NCBI GenBank assembly: GCA_023313575.1
Contig: JAJTTP010000007.1
Location: forward strand, 1,116,001-1,180,000
Length of the DNA: 64,000 bases
DNA from: Eutypella sp. D-1
Lineage: Eukaryota; Ascomycota; Sordariomycetes; Xylariales; Diatrypaceae
Direction: 5' to 3'
Shown: in pieces, positions 28,022 through 37,500 of the stretch
Layout: each line of letters starts with the position of its first letter
Position numbering within the stretch: the first letter of the stretch is position 1
Made by a program: the position numbers and the translations under genes
The notes under the pieces: generated by a model
The model's database searches: none
What the model saw: only the letters and a program-made list of their open reading frames with translations
Told to the model about the DNA's origin: nothing

Positions 28022-29713
28022 ATGGGCTAGGGAGTACTACTACTGGACATGTCGTCGTGGCGGGATTTGCCTGGGTGGGCACTGCGTGCTTTGTACACTG
28101 GTTGGGGGATGCGATGAGGTGTTTTGCATTGTCAGTCTTGATTTTTGGGAGGGAGTCAGTCGATCGGTTGGGCTTTTTTTGGTGCGTGGGTGGGCGCGAT
28201 GTCCATTGCACGGCATGCGCTGCATGTTATACGGGGAAATCATTGCTGCGACGGGGTGTAATGGGGTATACGAGATCGAGATCACGCAGGACATGTTTAA
28301 CGGACGACGTTCATGCGGACGGCAACGGATTGGTGTGGTAGTCAGGAGCGTTGGGAAGGTCATGACGTGACATGGCATGCATTATGTACGAGGTTTAGGC
28401 TTAATAATACACACGAGGATGGATGGATGATGATGATGAATAATCAAGGTGTTGAAGCTGTTCGATTGAGACCATGTCGTGTATTGTGCACTCTTCTGTG
28501 ATGTTCTACTTCGACGCCCTTTCTCACTTGCTTTTCATAGACTTGTGTCTCTGCTGCTTAGAGTGCTAATTAAGTCGAGCGGTTCAACGAACACACAGCA
28601 TGTCATGCCATAACTACGGCTATCTGTGCAGCCCCGCCCCGGTCCGCCCCGTGTCTGTCTATCTGCGTACCCAGCATGCAACTTCCCATTCCCAGAGCAA
28701 CTCGTCCGCCCTTCCCCTCCGGCCCCCTAAGGTCTAGATGCCCTAGTATCTTCCGGCGCGCCCCTCGCCGTACTATCGACCCCGGATTAACCGCTAGGCC
28801 TTCCCGCCGGGGGGGTTGCACGCAGGCAGCCGGCGCGACCCATGGTCTGTCTTGTGCTCCCTTGTGTTTGCGTGGTACGGTCGACTCTGTTTTCCGCACG
28901 TGTACGTGTCTGCCGCGCGCATGCTACGTCGTGCATGTAGTTGAGACAGCGTGGAAGGATTTCCCGACGGGCACGGCAAATCCTTCCCCCGCTCCGTCTC
29001 TGTCAGAGTATTCCAGGGCACCGGAACCCTCCCGCGGAACTCGGCAGCAATGTAGGCAGGCAGGCAGGCAGGCAGGCAGGCAGAACCAGGGCCGGGATCT
29101 TCGGTGTGTCTATTGTGTATGGAGGCACTACATTACAAGGCAGCTCGACTGCATTTGCCGGTGACATCGGCCTCGTTGCAGGCGTATGGAAGTGTCAGGA
29201 TATTGGGAGTCGTGACCATCTCGACGTCATCTTGCGCTCGGGACTTTATGTCATGTCTAAAGCTGCACAAAGGCTTCATGAGACACGAAAGGCCTAGAAA
29301 TATAACAAAATCTTAGCTACAAGGCTATCTTCAAGTTTGCGTGGCCACAAGTCTATCGAGGCCTATTGGTTTTTATACTCCATACTCAAGGCAGGCAGAA
29401 GTTTTCTCGCAAGGCGCACCATAGCTAGACCTGTACGATAAGAGCATCTTAGGCTCACAGTTTTACCTACCCATTCCCTCAACATAGCGAGCCTGTTAGC
29501 GTATAATGGCAAACATGATGCGCTTGCGTGGTGTATGGTAATGTCGCCTGTGTTAGCCTGAATATGGGAAATATTTAAAGGCTGGATCTCCGGGTAGTCG
29601 TTATTGCTGAATACCTCTCGAGAACCCTTTCCTCTAGTCATATCGGCTACCATTATTCATAATTGCTCTACAGCCAGCGTTCTGCATTCACTCTCACAAG
29701 AAACAAGTCGGTA
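28022..29713. other. Intergenic region
   Basis: No gene is supported. The part up to about 28500 is the 3' flank of myosin II. A 162-codon ATG frame at 28676-29164 runs through the GGCA repeat, has no recognisable domain and was rejected. Confidence 0.5.
29055..29082. repeat. (GGCA)7 microsatellite
   Basis: Seven consecutive GGCA units form a pure tetranucleotide repeat in the spacer between myosin II and the Cys-pair protein gene. Confidence 0.9.
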
Positions 29714-30826
29714 ATGCGCTCTAAGCATCGCAAAAAGGACTATGAGTCCTCGTTCCTAGGCATTCCGACATTCTACATGTCCTACGAAAAGAAGTCCCTA
29801 CCGCAGTGTCCCACGTGCGAGAGGCGATACGGGATTTACGGGGTCATCGATAGCTTCGTGCCATACCTGAAGTGCATGTGTAACTGGAGCGGCGAGACAT
29901 GGTGGACCCCAGGTTATGGTTGGAGTGACGATATCAGGGGCTTCAAGAGGTGGAAGGGTTGTGTAAGCAGGTGTCCCTTCAACCTACAATATCCATCACC
30001 TTATCAAGGGTTCCAGAGCAACGCACCGCAGTGGACTGGCTTTGCTCAAAAACTAAATTGATGCTAATCTGTCTATTTTCCAGCGTAACTCTGAGCACTG
30101 GTCCTACTTATTTGCCCCTCATGTTGATGAGGATTCAGTACCAGACTATATCAACGGGCGGCCGTCGAGGCTGCCGCTTTGCGACTGTAATCCTAAGCGA
30201 ATCCACCAACCGCGTAATACCATACGATCTCCAAAACTCGAGCGTCAGTGGCGGTATGGAAATTATGTCCAGCCATACGTTGAAGATGCAAGCACAAGCA
30301 GCAGCGGCAACGGCGAGCTCAGAAGGCAAGCAAGGGAAGCGGACCACGGTCCCAGAAACGATCCCATTGTCATCGTCGTCGACGACCAAGTATGAACTTC
30401 GCTTTCGACTCTAGACTGCTATAAACAGAATTAGGCATACGGATTTGTTCGGCTGACGAAGAGGTCTCGCTTCAGGTGCGCAATAGACGGGAGGAACAAC
30501 GTGATCAAAATGAAACGGACCGCCTTCATCACATCGAGTCTTATACACCTCAGCCATGGGAGCCTCTGGCTGGAGCCAGTAGAGCGCTATGGAGGAGCAA
30601 CATGAAGAGGCAGGAAGCGAGTTTTATAGGCCGGTATGATAAGCAAAATGACACTGACCTTCAGCCGTTGATCAGTTCGTCTGCGCAGGACACTGCTACG
30701 CCTGTGAAGAGCTCCGTGCAATTCGGCAATGGCTACGGTCGGAGTAGTAGGAAAGGACGAGGCAGATCAACTGACAAGTCTCCACCCTCAAAGCGTCGAG
30801 TTTCTAAACATGTACATTTCAGGTGA
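29714..30826 (+). CDS. Hypothetical Cys-pair protein, three exons
   Basis: I assembled this model from three separate frames: exons 29714-29962, 30084-30389 and 30476-30826 (83 + 102 + 117 codons, 301 aa). Both introns are GT-AG, in phase 0 and with good signals. Intron 1 is GTAAGC with a TGCTAAT branch and TTTTCCAG; intron 2 is GTATGA with a GCTGAC branch and CTTCAG. Exon 1 encodes CPTC, CMC and C, and exon 2 adds CDC, a pattern that could bind zinc. Exons 2-3 are basic and disordered, and the protein ends in a basic stretch (SPPSKRRVSKHVHFR). The junction reads through as DDQ|VRNRREEQRDQ, which is natural sequence. I do not recognise the family. The start may be further upstream if there is another exon, because the frame is open back to 29663. 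Confidence 0.62.
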
Positions 30827-31597
30827 AACTGGGAGTCTGCAATGGTAAATGCATCCGCATGTTAAGTTAACTTTCATATAAGTATTTCTTGACAAAGGCA
30901 CGGCCAGTTCGACATGTATCAATCCTGCCTATTTGCGATGATGTTTCTAATATTGCGCGGGTGAATTTCGATCTACAGTGAAGCACAGATGTTTGTGACA
31001 TTACACTTCTAGTTACTACATCCTATAGATAAAGCAGTATATACCGCGAGTTTATCGGCACCCGTAGCGCACCTGTCTTCCCCTATTTCAACATCGGCCT
31101 CGGCCCCACATGTGGCTCTAAACTGTACCTAGGTATACCGGTAGCAAGGCGACCGCGCTAAAATACAATGCACTGATTAACTCAATTCCCAACGTCGTTA
31201 TCCTCTCAACGTTTACACCCGGAATCAAGCCAGAATTTAAGAGTTACGTTACTGCCATAGAAGAACAATCGACTGCAGTAAGCATAAGCCGTAAGATACA
31301 GTAACAAGCCGCCCATAGCCAGTTAATGAATCAGCCGCATCTCCTCGGCTTCCACCCCCTTTATTACTCCTATCCAGACCCGCAAAGTTGACTCGACACT
31401 ACTAACAATCCGCGGTCCCTGTTAAGCCCCTTTTCAAACAAATTTGATTGATTACTGTGAAAATTTTTACCTAATTCCCAGCCCCGTCGTATCTGGATAG
31501 GGCGGTCCCACTTGATGCTAATTTTCACTAAACAATTATCCCTATTCCATGCGGATAGCTATGTATAGGTCAATAACTACGGGATTTTTCAGCGCAT
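30827..31597. other. Intergenic region
   Basis: I see no gene between the Cys-pair protein gene and the tRNA. The sequence is AT-rich without repeats worth noting. Confidence 0.5.
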
Positions 31598-31671
31598 GGT
31601 CGAGTGGTGTAGTTGGTTATCACGTCAGTCTAACACACTGAAGGTCTCCGGTTCAAGTCCGGGCTCGATCA
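31598..31671 (+). tRNA. tRNA-Val (anticodon AAC)
   Basis: The gene folds as a standard intronless tRNA. The acceptor 5' strand GGTCGAG pairs with 3' CTCGATC, followed by discriminator A. The D-arm contains the A-box TGGTGTAGTTGG. The anticodon stem TCAGT/ACTGA encloses loop CTAACAC, so positions 34-36 are AAC. The T-arm CCGG-TTCAAGT-CCGG matches the B-box. It decodes GUU (and GUC/GUA after A-to-I editing of position 34). CCA is not encoded, as expected for a nuclear gene. Confidence 0.96.
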
Positions 31672-31679
31672 GTTCTTTC

Positions 31680-31686
31680 TTTTTTT
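31680..31686 (+). terminator. RNA polymerase III terminator of tRNA-Val
   Basis: A run of seven T begins 9 nt after the mature tRNA 3' end, as expected for Pol III termination. Confidence 0.8.
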
Positions 31687-32442
31687 GTTCTTTGGTCGCT
31701 TTTCGCCTCACGTCTTTTTTTTTTCTTGTCATTTATTGGGTAGAGCTGTCGAAGGAGCTGTGGCTATGTTGTTCGCAAAGTATCAATCACTACTGGCTAT
31801 TGGATCATAACACATCAAAAATCAACGAAAGAAGATCAGCCGCCCGCCCCAAGTAGGCGTTGGTCTCTATTTTGCTGGGGTTGGGTACAATGCGAAGTGC
31901 GGACGCAGGCTCGGGGCAATTTCTGGGTAGAAGCGCAATATTTTACGAATTCAATAGCATTCTCACAAACATCATGGCATGCCACATAATTAACAAGCAG
32001 AGTTACACATCAAGTGTTCTTGAATAATGGGTATTACTATTACTACAGATCTTCGTCCAACGTTCCGGGGTATTCACACACACGCTCTCGCGCGTCCACG
32101 CAACCAGACATGGTGCCCATTTGTCACGTCGTCTTCCTTCTTTTTCCCTCCAAAAACCCCAGGACACCAGAAAGTCTGACAAGGGAAACCCCGTATTTTC
32201 ACTAAGCAACGAAGCGCACCTTGCGCAACGAGTCTAGTGCTATGTAAGGGGTGTTGCGTGGTATGGTATGTATGGTATACAGTATACAGAGATAAAAATA
32301 GGAAAAAGCCTTCCTCCCCCAAATATGCTATGCTCGTAAGGATCGTAAGAATGAGATACTTGCGACGGGCTGATCGCCCGGCGGACGCCCCCTAATAAAA
32401 TAAATGAGAGCAGGCCTAGGCAGGCTAGTAAGGGACCGACGC
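31687..32442. other. Intergenic region and 3' flank of the CFEM-like gene
   Basis: No gene is supported. It contains GGTATGGTATGTATGGTATAC-like short repeats near 32260-32285. Confidence 0.5.
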
Positions 32443-34521
32443 TCATAGAGCGAAGACAGCCACGGCGATGGCGCCAGCCAGGCCAAAGGCGGCTCCCTGG
32501 CGGGAGGCACCGCCAGTGGCGATCGGCGGGAAAGAGCTGGTGGGGACGGGAACGCCACCGGTGCCAACGGGGGCAGGGGTGGTGAAGGTCGCGAACGCGG
32601 AGGTCGGGTAGCCGCCGCCGTTCGCGGTGGAGGGGGCGGGAGTGTCAATGCCAGCGGGAGGGGTGACGGAAGGCGCCGGAACGACGACAACCGAGGTGGA
32701 TCCAGAGCCCTCAGTGACGGTGTGGAAGCCGACATCAGGGACGGATACAACAGTGCTGACGGTAGTCGTGCTGCTGGAGGGCTCGCCGGCGGGGCCAGTG
32801 CAGGGCACAACCGCGGTGGTAACAACCTCAATGGTGGTGTAGACGGCGGTGGGCTCTGCGGGAGGAGCAGCGGTGGGGGTCAGGATGGGGACGTAGGTGT
32901 CCGGGTAGGTGACAATTCCCGGGTTCTCGCCAGCGTGCGGCGCGCAAATACCCTGGAAGTAGCTGATGGCCTCGGACACGACATCATCCGACTCACCGTG
33001 CGAGTACAGGCAGTCGAACACGTTGTCAACAAACTCCTTGGACGGGCAGTAGCACGACGCGTCGGTGTTGTCCTTGCAGCCGACGGAGCCGAGCCAGGTG
33101 TTCAGGCAAGAGGGGACGACGTTGGGGCACGGCAGGGTCTCAACGGGGCCAGGGGGGCTGGACGAGCTGCCAACAGGAACCTCGGTGGTGCCAGACGGGA
33201 CGGTGCCAGACGGAGCGGTCTCAGACGGGACAGTTCCGGACGGGACGCTGCCGGTCTCAGAAGGCTGGCCAGGCTGCTCAGGAACACTGGTGCTGGGGAC
33301 TCCGGTGCCGGAAGAGACGCTGGTGATGGTCTCGGTGACGGGGCAGATGGTCGTGCTGATGGCAATAACCGACGTAACAGTGGCAGTGTTGTTGAAGCCG
33401 CCGGGGCAGTTAGTGACAGACGGGCCGCAGCTCGTGATGACTTCGACGCTGGTGGAGAAGATGGTGCTGGTAGTCATGTAGCTAGTCAGCGAGGTGAAGG
33501 TGCTCTCAGCAGGCACACTGGTGGTGGCAGACTCAACGCCCGAGGAGGTCGGCGGCGACTGGGCGGGGTAGCTCTCCGAGGCCGACTCGACACCGGACGT
33601 AGTCTCCACAGCAGAGGAAGTGGTCTCGACCGCGGACGAGGTGGTCTCGACGCCCGAAGAGGTCGAGAGAGATCCGCCAGGGTAAGACTCGGACTCAACG
33701 CCAGAAGAAGTAGTCTCGACAGCAGAAGAGGTGGTCACAATAGCAGATGATGTGGTCACAACGCCGCTGGAGGTAGTCTCAACACCTGACGAAGTAGACT
33801 GCGACTCAACGACAGAGGAGGTGCTCTCAACCGCGCTGCTGGTGGTAAAGACAGGAGGGGTGTTGCCAGGGTAGCTGGCGGTGCTGGCGGGGGGCTGCGC
33901 CGACGACTTGGGAGCGTCGTCGCAGTCGAAGATAATCTTGGGAATAGCGAAATCGCAGTCCTTCTTCGGGGCCTTGGGCTGGTCCGGGAAGAGGATGGTG
34001 ACGTCGGTAGCGCCACCGCACTGGGTGTTCTTCACGATGCTACCGTCCTTGCTGCAAGGAGATCGGTGCTTGCAGGACGATCCGTCGGGCATGTCATAGT
34101 GGAACTCGAGGTCGCAGTCGAACTCCGGCTGGACGTGGAACTCCTTGATAGAGGTGTTCTTGGTGCCCTTCTGAACATCGCAGCTGATCTTGGGGCTGTT
34201 GTTAACCTCCCTGGTAGCCTTTCCGGTGATGCACTTGTCCCCGAAGAGAGTCCGCGTAACGAGGCCGTCCCTCTTGGTGAACTTGTCGGCGCGAGTGAAA
34301 CCGCTCCACTTGAAGCCACCATATTCCTGGAAGGATCCGGGCGACAGGTCGCTCCAGTCGAAGCCCTTCTTCCACTCGGGCAGACAGAAGCTGTCCGAGT
34401 TTCCGGGGGTGTGGAACTTAGGGGCATCGACGAAGCCGAAGCCGCCTCCAAAGCCGGCTCCCGTAGCTGTGGCCTGGCTGAGGCCAGCAGCCAGGGCAAA
34501 GAGCGTAGCCGTATTCTTCAT
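32443..34521 (-). CDS. GPI-anchored cell-wall protein with CFEM-like domain
   Basis: This is an intronless ORF of 692 aa. Residues 1-19 are a signal peptide (MKNTATLFALAAGLSQATA). The N-terminal domain to about 205 has ten or so cysteines and looks like a separate secreted fold. Residues 215-320 are imperfect Ser/Thr-rich repeats (VETTSSA/G units), expected to be O-glycosylated. A CFEM-like domain follows at about 465-526 with cysteines at 465, 472, 482, 490, 492, 504 and 526. That is seven of the eight expected; the place of the seventh is SHGESDD. A Ser/Thr/Pro stalk leads to a GGAS-type omega region and a hydrophobic tail (AAFGLAGAIAVAVFAL), as for GPI anchoring. CFEM proteins bind haem or act at the surface of fungi. 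A TATATAT box lies about 75 nt upstream of the ATG on the coding strand. The 342-codon antisense frame over 32722-33750 mirrors the repeats and is not a gene. Confidence 0.9.
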   Translation of the reverse strand: MKNTATLFALAAGLSQATATGAGFGGGFGFVDAPKFHTPGNSDSFCLPEWKKGFDWSDLSPGSFQEYGGFKWSGFTRADKFTKRDGLVTRTLFGDKCITGKATREVNNSPKISCDVQKGTKNTSIKEFHVQPEFDCDLEFHYDMPDGSSCKHRSPCSKDGSIVKNTQCGGATDVTILFPDQPKAPKKDCDFAIPKIIFDCDDAPKSSAQPPASTASYPGNTPPVFTTSSAVESTSSVVESQSTSSGVETTSSGVVTTSSAIVTTSSAVETTSSGVESESYPGGSLSTSSGVETTSSAVETTSSAVETTSGVESASESYPAQSPPTSSGVESATTSVPAESTFTSLTSYMTTSTIFSTSVEVITSCGPSVTNCPGGFNNTATVTSVIAISTTICPVTETITSVSSGTGVPSTSVPEQPGQPSETGSVPSGTVPSETAPSGTVPSGTTEVPVGSSSSPPGPVETLPCPNVVPSCLNTWLGSVGCKDNTDASCYCPSKEFVDNVFDCLYSHGESDDVVSEAISYFQGICAPHAGENPGIVTYPDTYVPILTPTAAPPAEPTAVYTTIEVVTTAVVPCTGPAGEPSSSTTTVSTVVSVPDVGFHTVTEGSGSTSVVVVPAPSVTPPAGIDTPAPSTANGGGYPTSAFATFTTPAPVGTGGVPVPTSSFPPIATGGASRQGAAFGLAGAIAVAVFAL
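33570..33835. repeat. Ser/Thr-repeat coding sequence in the GPI protein gene
   Basis: Imperfect DNA repeats, read on the minus strand as GAGACCACTTCCTCTGCTGT-like units, encode serial VETTSSA/VETTSSG motifs (protein residues about 228-315). Such coding repeats often vary in number between strains of a fungus. Confidence 0.75.
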
Positions 34522-37500
34522 GATAGCTCAACCTCCTAGCTTAGGGGAAAGAAATGTAGTGAATGGGTAGTGTCTCTTTTGATAATAAGTGGATATATAG
34601 CTTAGCTATTAATATATAGAAGTATATGGAGCAAGTATTAACGAGTGAACTTGACTCCCGAGAAAGGAACTATAGTTGGATGTGCCTGTAAAGAGAAGGA
34701 ATGGAGGCTGTGTGAGGATAGAAAAAGGGAAGAGGGAGATAATGTCGACGGGTTGCTCAGGGGAGGCCGCCCTATATAGGTTCGTGGTAGGACATAGTCC
34801 ATACAAACGAGATCACAGTTCGGATGGCTCCTTCGTTTCCAACCAAGCCTATGCAGGAGCCGGCCGGGGTCTGGGTAGGTGTTTCTTGGAATAACGACCC
34901 ATGTAAGACATGCTCCTTGCCCCTCTTGTGAGCTAAAATGTCCCGGACTTTACGCTTGACCTTGGAAGCATACGCGCAGTGGGAACCTCCATGCCCACGT
35001 AGTCCGCCAGGGGTTGTTCAATGGACGGTGGCTTTCCATAAGAAGGAAAGGAGGAAGGCCGAATATGGGACGAGGGGCGTCAAGGGGTGGGGTCCACTCA
35101 TCCCGAGGGCTCCGCCTCGATCAGTAACTTGCTTCTATGCAACAACACAACTCGTCGGCAGCGCGCGGCTGCATCTCAAGCCAGGGCACGCGGCTCGGCA
35201 AAAGTGCTAGCTAGGTAGATGCCACTCTAGCACCGGTCAAATCGGGGGTTTTCTATCCAACGACAGGTTGTCGGTCGACCGCTTCAGGTGAGCCATAGCA
35301 AATCTAAAGACAGTTTAACTAATTAGGCGATATGCTTTCTCCTGTTCTTGACTATAGGCACGCTAGAAATAACGAACTCTCAAGATCGAATGCTCCTCGG
35401 GAATAGTAAGCTACCAACTAGAGGATTTTTCTTACTACCGTTTACAGTCAGGAGAGGTTATGGGTAGAGCAGTTGGATTCGGATGGTAGCAGTGACACAA
35501 CCCCCCAAATAAGCATCACTGACATCCCGCTCCTCGTACGAGACATTGTCTCTGGGCCACACGCCTACCAAGGAGAGGGGAATAAAGAAACGGAAGCCAT
35601 CACGGGACTTTTTAGTCAGAGGCCGTCCGGTCGTCCCACCTGAAACAGAGCAGAGCCACCCCCGTCGGGATTTTATGCAGGTACAAATGTGTCGGCACTT
35701 CGATTGGTGTTCTGGTCATCCGTTGGTCGACAAGGTCTCCGTGTCTTGGCCAGGGGCTGCAGGGATCGGTGCGGCCATCGCCAACTAAAGAGCCAAGACA
35801 GCTTTAACCACACTAGCAAGCGCAGAACACCTGCATATGGATATATTTAAGTGGATCTATAGTGCTGGCCTAGTTCTTGTTCCTCGCCAGACACCTATAG
35901 ATCGTATGCAAGTCACACAATGAAAGATATATCAATTTATCGAATGCCCGACTGGAACTCCAGTATAGAGATGTCGAGATCTATAAGCATCCACTAGTGA
36001 TGTCATTCGCGACTCATAGTAAGGAGGCCTAGGAAGCCCGGCCTCAGGTACTAGTTATCCGTAGCGAACATCTAGTGCCAGCAATGCTTTATATCTGAGC
36101 ATTATGGGCTAACAATTTTGCACTTTTGTACACACTATGTGTCACTATATGCCACTATGATGTCTGAACGAAATGTTTTCGACGGATTTTCTCTTTCTTC
36201 CATTTTTTTTTCAGTACTCGTCTTGGCGGTCTATGGGTATCATTCGGACGGCACTCAAGTTCATATATCACGGTTGAAGTCCGGGAAGACTATAGAGAGC
36301 CGTAGAAGGCTCGGGCAAGCTGCTATTCAATAAACTTACGATTTCCCACGCCATTCTCGAGGTCCACTCTGCCATTTCCTCCGGAATCGTTCCGATACTA
36401 AGCTCATTGCAACCTACGCTGAACCAGAAACTATGTCAAAAGAATCCTAACACGCCCTCTTTTAGGTATCTGGCCATGCCATAAAAGTGACGTTCTGGTC
36501 GCTAGCCCAACATGTCAACTCATATAGTGTTCAGAGAAGAGCGCTTTTAGGAGAGCTATGATAGTAAACTCGCTAGCTGGTTAATTAACACCCGCCTGAG
36601 TTTGAGCCCTGCGCATCTGATAATCCAGGCGATTTAGTGAACATCACCCCAGCAGACCTGACGGCTGTGATTGGCACTCGAGAGTAGTATAAGCTTCTGA
36701 CATGGATTCAGGGGTGGATGATTCACATACAAACAGTTAAGAGATCCCATAAAGATTCTTAACGCCCGCAGGGGTCCCATGTGTTTATCCACCTGATCTA
36801 ATTGGTCTGGTGGTTAGACTGTCCTGAAGTTTTGACCCTGAGCCAGGGACAGAATGCCACCTAAGTTCCCTTGACTACTACCAATATGTCCTTCATGCCG
36901 TGTTTCATGTTTCGGCCATGAACAAGCTATCAGGTACGGTTAAAAAAAAATAGACATCTCTCTACAAAAGAAGAAAACGGCAATCAGCTCAGGGCCGTGA
37001 TAGGACCTATATACTACCTACAGCCAATGTCGCATCCTCCAACCTCAACCCGGATCCATTTGTCCTGAACCTGAAGGTGGCACAAGAATTCTTACTGCGG
37101 CGTCTCTTGAAGGGTAGAAACTAGTAATAAGGGTTCCCGCAATTACTAGTTAATTAGCTCGCGATACACTAGGTCGATTAGCGCCTTGCTGACAGACTCG
37201 CACTTGTGAAGTCGGTTACTAGCCCGACGACATTATCTCCGTTCGACCCCGAACAGGTAGCGAGGCTATCCGTGCGCTTCCCTTTTGAACTCCACCGGTT
37301 CGCTAGCTTAGGACCAGACAGGAAAGCTATATCCCGAGATCCGGCTCCTGCAGTGATGCGGTGCCTTGGGGGCGAATACGAGCCGCACTGACTGTTGTCT
37401 TCCTTGGAACTGCTATTATTACTGTGTTTCCAAGGTTAGAAACCATGCAGTTACTACGTGCAGAGTAATTTATTGACTTCATAGAAGGCATTTTAGGTAG

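Noticed and set aside
28676..29164. 162-codon ATG frame after myosin II
   Set aside because: Includes the GGCA microsatellite, Arg/Pro/Cys-rich by composition, no family likeness.
32722..33750. 342-codon plus-strand frame opposite the GPI/CFEM-like gene
   Set aside because: It has Gly/Arg/Asp-rich low-complexity sequence, no ATG-supported family resemblance, and mirrors the Ser/Thr repeats and GC bias of the real minus-strand gene.
36795..36850. tRNA-like A-box/B-box resemblance (TGGTCTGGTGGTTAGAC ... TTTTGACCCT)
   Set aside because: The arms do not pair into a cloverleaf; at most a degenerate SINE-like trace or chance.
37190..37265. Possible T-arm (GTTCGACCC) suggesting a second tRNA
   Set aside because: The flanking five bases on each side of the loop are not complementary and no anticodon arm is found.
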